From an uncultured Moraxellaceae bacterium (GTDB lineage Bacteria; Pseudomonadota; Gammaproteobacteria; Pseudomonadales; Moraxellaceae), in contig CALEYY010000167.1 in NCBI GenBank assembly GCA_937928295.1, positions 1-32,505 of the forward strand: 32,505 nt of DNA, in the 5' to 3' direction. Shown piece by piece: positions 30,922-32,505 of the stretch. A program made the translations under genes and the position numbers. The notes beneath the pieces were generated by a model. The model did not search any database, had not been told where the DNA came from, and worked only from the letters and a program-made list of their open reading frames with translations. Position 1 is the stretch's first letter, and each line of letters begins with the position of its first letter.

Positions 30922-32040
30922 ATGAAGCGTAGTCTGATTGCACTGAGCGTTGCCGCTGCTGTTCTTGCCCCGGCCGCTGAAGCCGCCCCTAAGGTTTACG
31001 GCAAGCTGAACCTTTCTGTTGAAAGTTTCAAGGATTCGATTACACCCACAAACGATACTTCGCGTATTGTTTCAAATGCGTCGCGCTTTGGTGTGAAAGG
31101 CGAAGATGAACTGACAGCTGAACTGAGCGCCATCTACCAAGTCGAATGGGAAGTCAAAGCTGACAGCTCGGATGCCCCCTCCAGCAGTGCCAGCAGTGCG
31201 CCGGCAACGGCAGCCAACAAAACCAACTTTGACCTGACGGCTCGCAACCGTTTCGTCGGCTTGAAGCACGCCACTTACGGTCAGGTGAAGATCGGTCAGT
31301 TCGACTCCTACTTGAAGCTCTCTGAAGGCGAAGCTGATCTGTTCAATGACTACTATGGCGATATGCAAAAGGTAATGGTCGGTCAGAATCGCCTGAAGAA
31401 TGTAGTTGCGTACATGTCGCCTGTCATTGAAGGTTTGGCTTTCAATGTGCAGTACCAGACCAAGGATGCTGGTGGTGTTGACGCCCCGGCAACAACAGGC
31501 AAGAAAGGCGGCAAGTCCGCTTCGTTGAGCTATACCAACGAAGAGCTGGGCCTGTATGCAGCACTGGCGGCTGATCGTGGTGTTGCCAGCAAGGGTGCAG
31601 CCTACAACGGTACGGGCAGCACTTTTGGTGGCAGCGACTTGCAGCGTGATAGCGAGCGCGCAGTGGTCACCTTCAAGACCGGTGACTTGATGCTGTCGGG
31701 TGTTTATACCCGCAGTCAGCTGACCGATGAAGCCGTGAGCACGATTACGGCCAATACAGCCACTACAGGCGTTCTGATTGGCAACAAACAGGAAGAAGCC
31801 GGCTACTCCTTGGGTGCTGCCTACAAGATCGACGACAGCACGCTGAAGGTTCAGTACGGCAAGGGTGAAGCCAAGGACAATGATGCTGAAGTTCGCACCA
31901 TTTCGGCTGGCTACGACTACAACTTCACCAGCAAAACTAAAGTGTTTGCCTTCTACACCAAGCTCGATGGCAAGAACTCTGTTGGTGCCGATGTTGCTGA
32001 CCAGCGCGTTGTGGCTGCCGGTATCGAACACAAGTTCTAA
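30922..32040 (+). CDS. Outer-membrane general porin (Gram-negative porin family)
   Basis: The signal peptide of this 372-aa porin, MKRSLIALSVAAAVLAPAAEA, is cleaved before APKVYGKLNLSVES. The mature part has the typical porin course: VSNASRFGVKGEDELTAELSAIYQVEWE, ARNRFVGLKHATYGQVKIGQFDS (the start of the constriction loop region), many amphipathic strands and the C-terminal VAAGIEHKF with final Phe. It resembles Neisseria/Comamonas-type trimeric porins. Its strand and loop segments are rich in lysine, which could favour anions, but selectivity cannot be read from the sequence. ATG 30922 has TTGGAG 8 bp upstream; the in-frame ATG 30901 has none. The Pho-like promoter suggests induction under phosphate limitation. 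Confidence 0.9.
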   Translation: MKRSLIALSVAAAVLAPAAEAAPKVYGKLNLSVESFKDSITPTNDTSRIVSNASRFGVKGEDELTAELSAIYQVEWEVKADSSDAPSSSASSAPATAANKTNFDLTARNRFVGLKHATYGQVKIGQFDSYLKLSEGEADLFNDYYGDMQKVMVGQNRLKNVVAYMSPVIEGLAFNVQYQTKDAGGVDAPATTGKKGGKSASLSYTNEELGLYAALAADRGVASKGAAYNGTGSTFGGSDLQRDSERAVVTFKTGDLMLSGVYTRSQLTDEAVSTITANTATTGVLIGNKQEEAGYSLGAAYKIDDSTLKVQYGKGEAKDNDAEVRTISAGYDYNFTSKTKVFAFYTKLDGKNSVGADVADQRVVAAGIEHKF

Positions 32041-32064
32041 GTCAGAACGCCTGTTCGTTGTCTG

Positions 32065-32090
32065 AAAAAGAGCCCTTCGGGGCTCTTTTT
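32065..32090 (+). terminator. Rho-independent terminator after the porin gene
   Basis: An 11-bp stem (AAAAAGAGCCC with GGGCTCTTTTT) with a TTCG tetraloop and terminal T-run lies 25 bp past the porin stop. Confidence 0.9.
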
Positions 32091-32144
32091 CGTTGCTACG
32101 GCTCAGCCACCAACCGGCAACGACTCCCCGCTGGCGAGCGCTCG

Positions 32145-32153
32145 TGATAACAT
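32145..32153 (+). promoter_or_regulatory. Possible extended -10 element for pyrG
   Basis: TGATAACAT lies about 67 bp upstream of the pyrG start in a gap that begins with the porin terminator, so a promoter is needed here. No convincing -35 is seen. Confidence 0.3.
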
Positions 32154-32219
32154 CCTGTCCCGTCTTTGTACCTGCTTTCGGCGGGTGCGCCGTGATCACG
32201 CAAGCTGTCTGGAAAGTTC

Positions 32220-32505
32220 ATGACCAAATTCATTTTTGTCACTGGTGGTGTGGTGTCTTCGCTGGGCAAGGGCATTTCTGCCGCCTCGCTGGCCGCCATT
32301 CTGGAAGCTCGCGGTCTCTCGGTCACCATGATCAAGATGGACCCCTACATCAATGTGGATCCGGGCACCATGAGCCCGTATCAGCACGGCGAAGTCTTCG
32401 TGACCAGCGATGGTGCCGAGACTGACCTCGACCTCGGTTATTACGAGCGCTTCCTGCGTCACGGCAAAATGACCAAGAAGAACAACTTCACTTCTGGTCG
32501 TATTT
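32220..32505 (+). CDS. pyrG: CTP synthase, N-terminal part (runs off the window)
   Basis: Only about the first 95 residues are present. They match the amidoligase domain of CTP synthase, which makes CTP from UTP with ATP and glutamine: MTKFIFVTGGVVSSLGKGISAASLAA is the ATP-binding P-loop region, followed by KMDPYINVDPGTMSPYQHGEVFV and DGAETDLDLGYYERFL, typical of the substrate and metal site. GGAA upstream of ATG 32220 is a modest ribosome site. In E. coli pyrG follows relA-mazG; here moaA-moaB-moeA and two outer-membrane genes lie between. The glutaminase domain would lie beyond the edge. Confidence 0.96.
   Translation, partial: MTKFIFVTGGVVSSLGKGISAASLAAILEARGLSVTMIKMDPYINVDPGTMSPYQHGEVFVTSDGAETDLDLGYYERFLRHGKMTKKNNFTSGRI

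Noticed and set aside
31072..32199. 375-codon minus-strand frame opposite the porin
   Set aside because: It crosses the porin terminator and is the complement of a clear beta-barrel; no ribosome site or family motif is seen.
1..32505. Search for CRISPR arrays, insertion sequences, prophage, toxin-antitoxin or defence genes
   Set aside because: No regular spaced repeats, transposases, integrases, terminal inverted repeats or recognisable defence domains were found. The place next to mazG where E. coli carries mazEF is empty here.

Overview
The window is chromosomal DNA from a GC-rich gammaproteobacterium. The block gacS/barA, cysM, a PolB-type exonuclease, rlmD, relA and mazG resembles the arrangement known from Pseudomonas and, in part, from E. 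coli (barA-rumA-relA-mazG-pyrG). Together with an olsB-olsA pair, outer-membrane porins and an OmpA-type lipoprotein, this points to the Pseudomonadales or a close relative. The species cannot be named from the sequence alone. I see no prophage, insertion sequence, CRISPR array, integron or defence island; nearly every gene belongs to a recognised family.

Layout. Bases 1-1710 (+) hold a TatD-like hydrolase with an anomalous alanyl-tRNA-synthetase-like beginning, then a patatin-like lipoprotein. Bases 1742-6818 (-) hold a membrane-anchored glutamate-synthase-like protein, a thiolase, a YchJ/SEC-C protein, a small Ala/Pro/Glu-repeat lipoprotein and a membrane protein with a degenerate GGDEF domain. 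PEP carboxylase (+) and a TauE/SafE permease (-) follow. Bases 10498-12238 hold the ornithine-lipid genes olsB-olsA behind a Pho-box-like array. Then come an Old Yellow Enzyme relative, tRNA-Leu(TAG) with a clear promoter, a DUF1289 protein, a SirB2 protein, an OmpA/glycine-zipper lipoprotein, beta-carbonic anhydrase, dGTPase and an SDR dehydrogenase.

Bases 18456-29987 carry the GacS hybrid kinase (-) and, divergently, a tightly packed + strand run: cysM, exonuclease, rlmD, relA, mazG, moaA, moaB, moeA. Several junctions overlap by 4 bp, which suggests translational coupling of sulfur assimilation, rRNA modification, the stringent response and molybdenum-cofactor synthesis. The right end has a YfaZ-like outer-membrane protein (-), a general porin (+) behind a second and longer Pho-box-like array, and the start of pyrG, which runs off the window.

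The most interesting signal is regulatory. Two separate promoters, olsBA and the porin, carry 7-mers resembling CTGTCAC repeated every 11 bp. This is the geometry of PhoB sites and suggests a phosphate-starvation envelope response that replaces phospholipid with ornithine lipid and raises outer-membrane uptake. Other points to check are the alaS/tatD chimera at the left edge, the GGDEF protein without its signature, and a perfect palindrome between the two outer-membrane protein genes.
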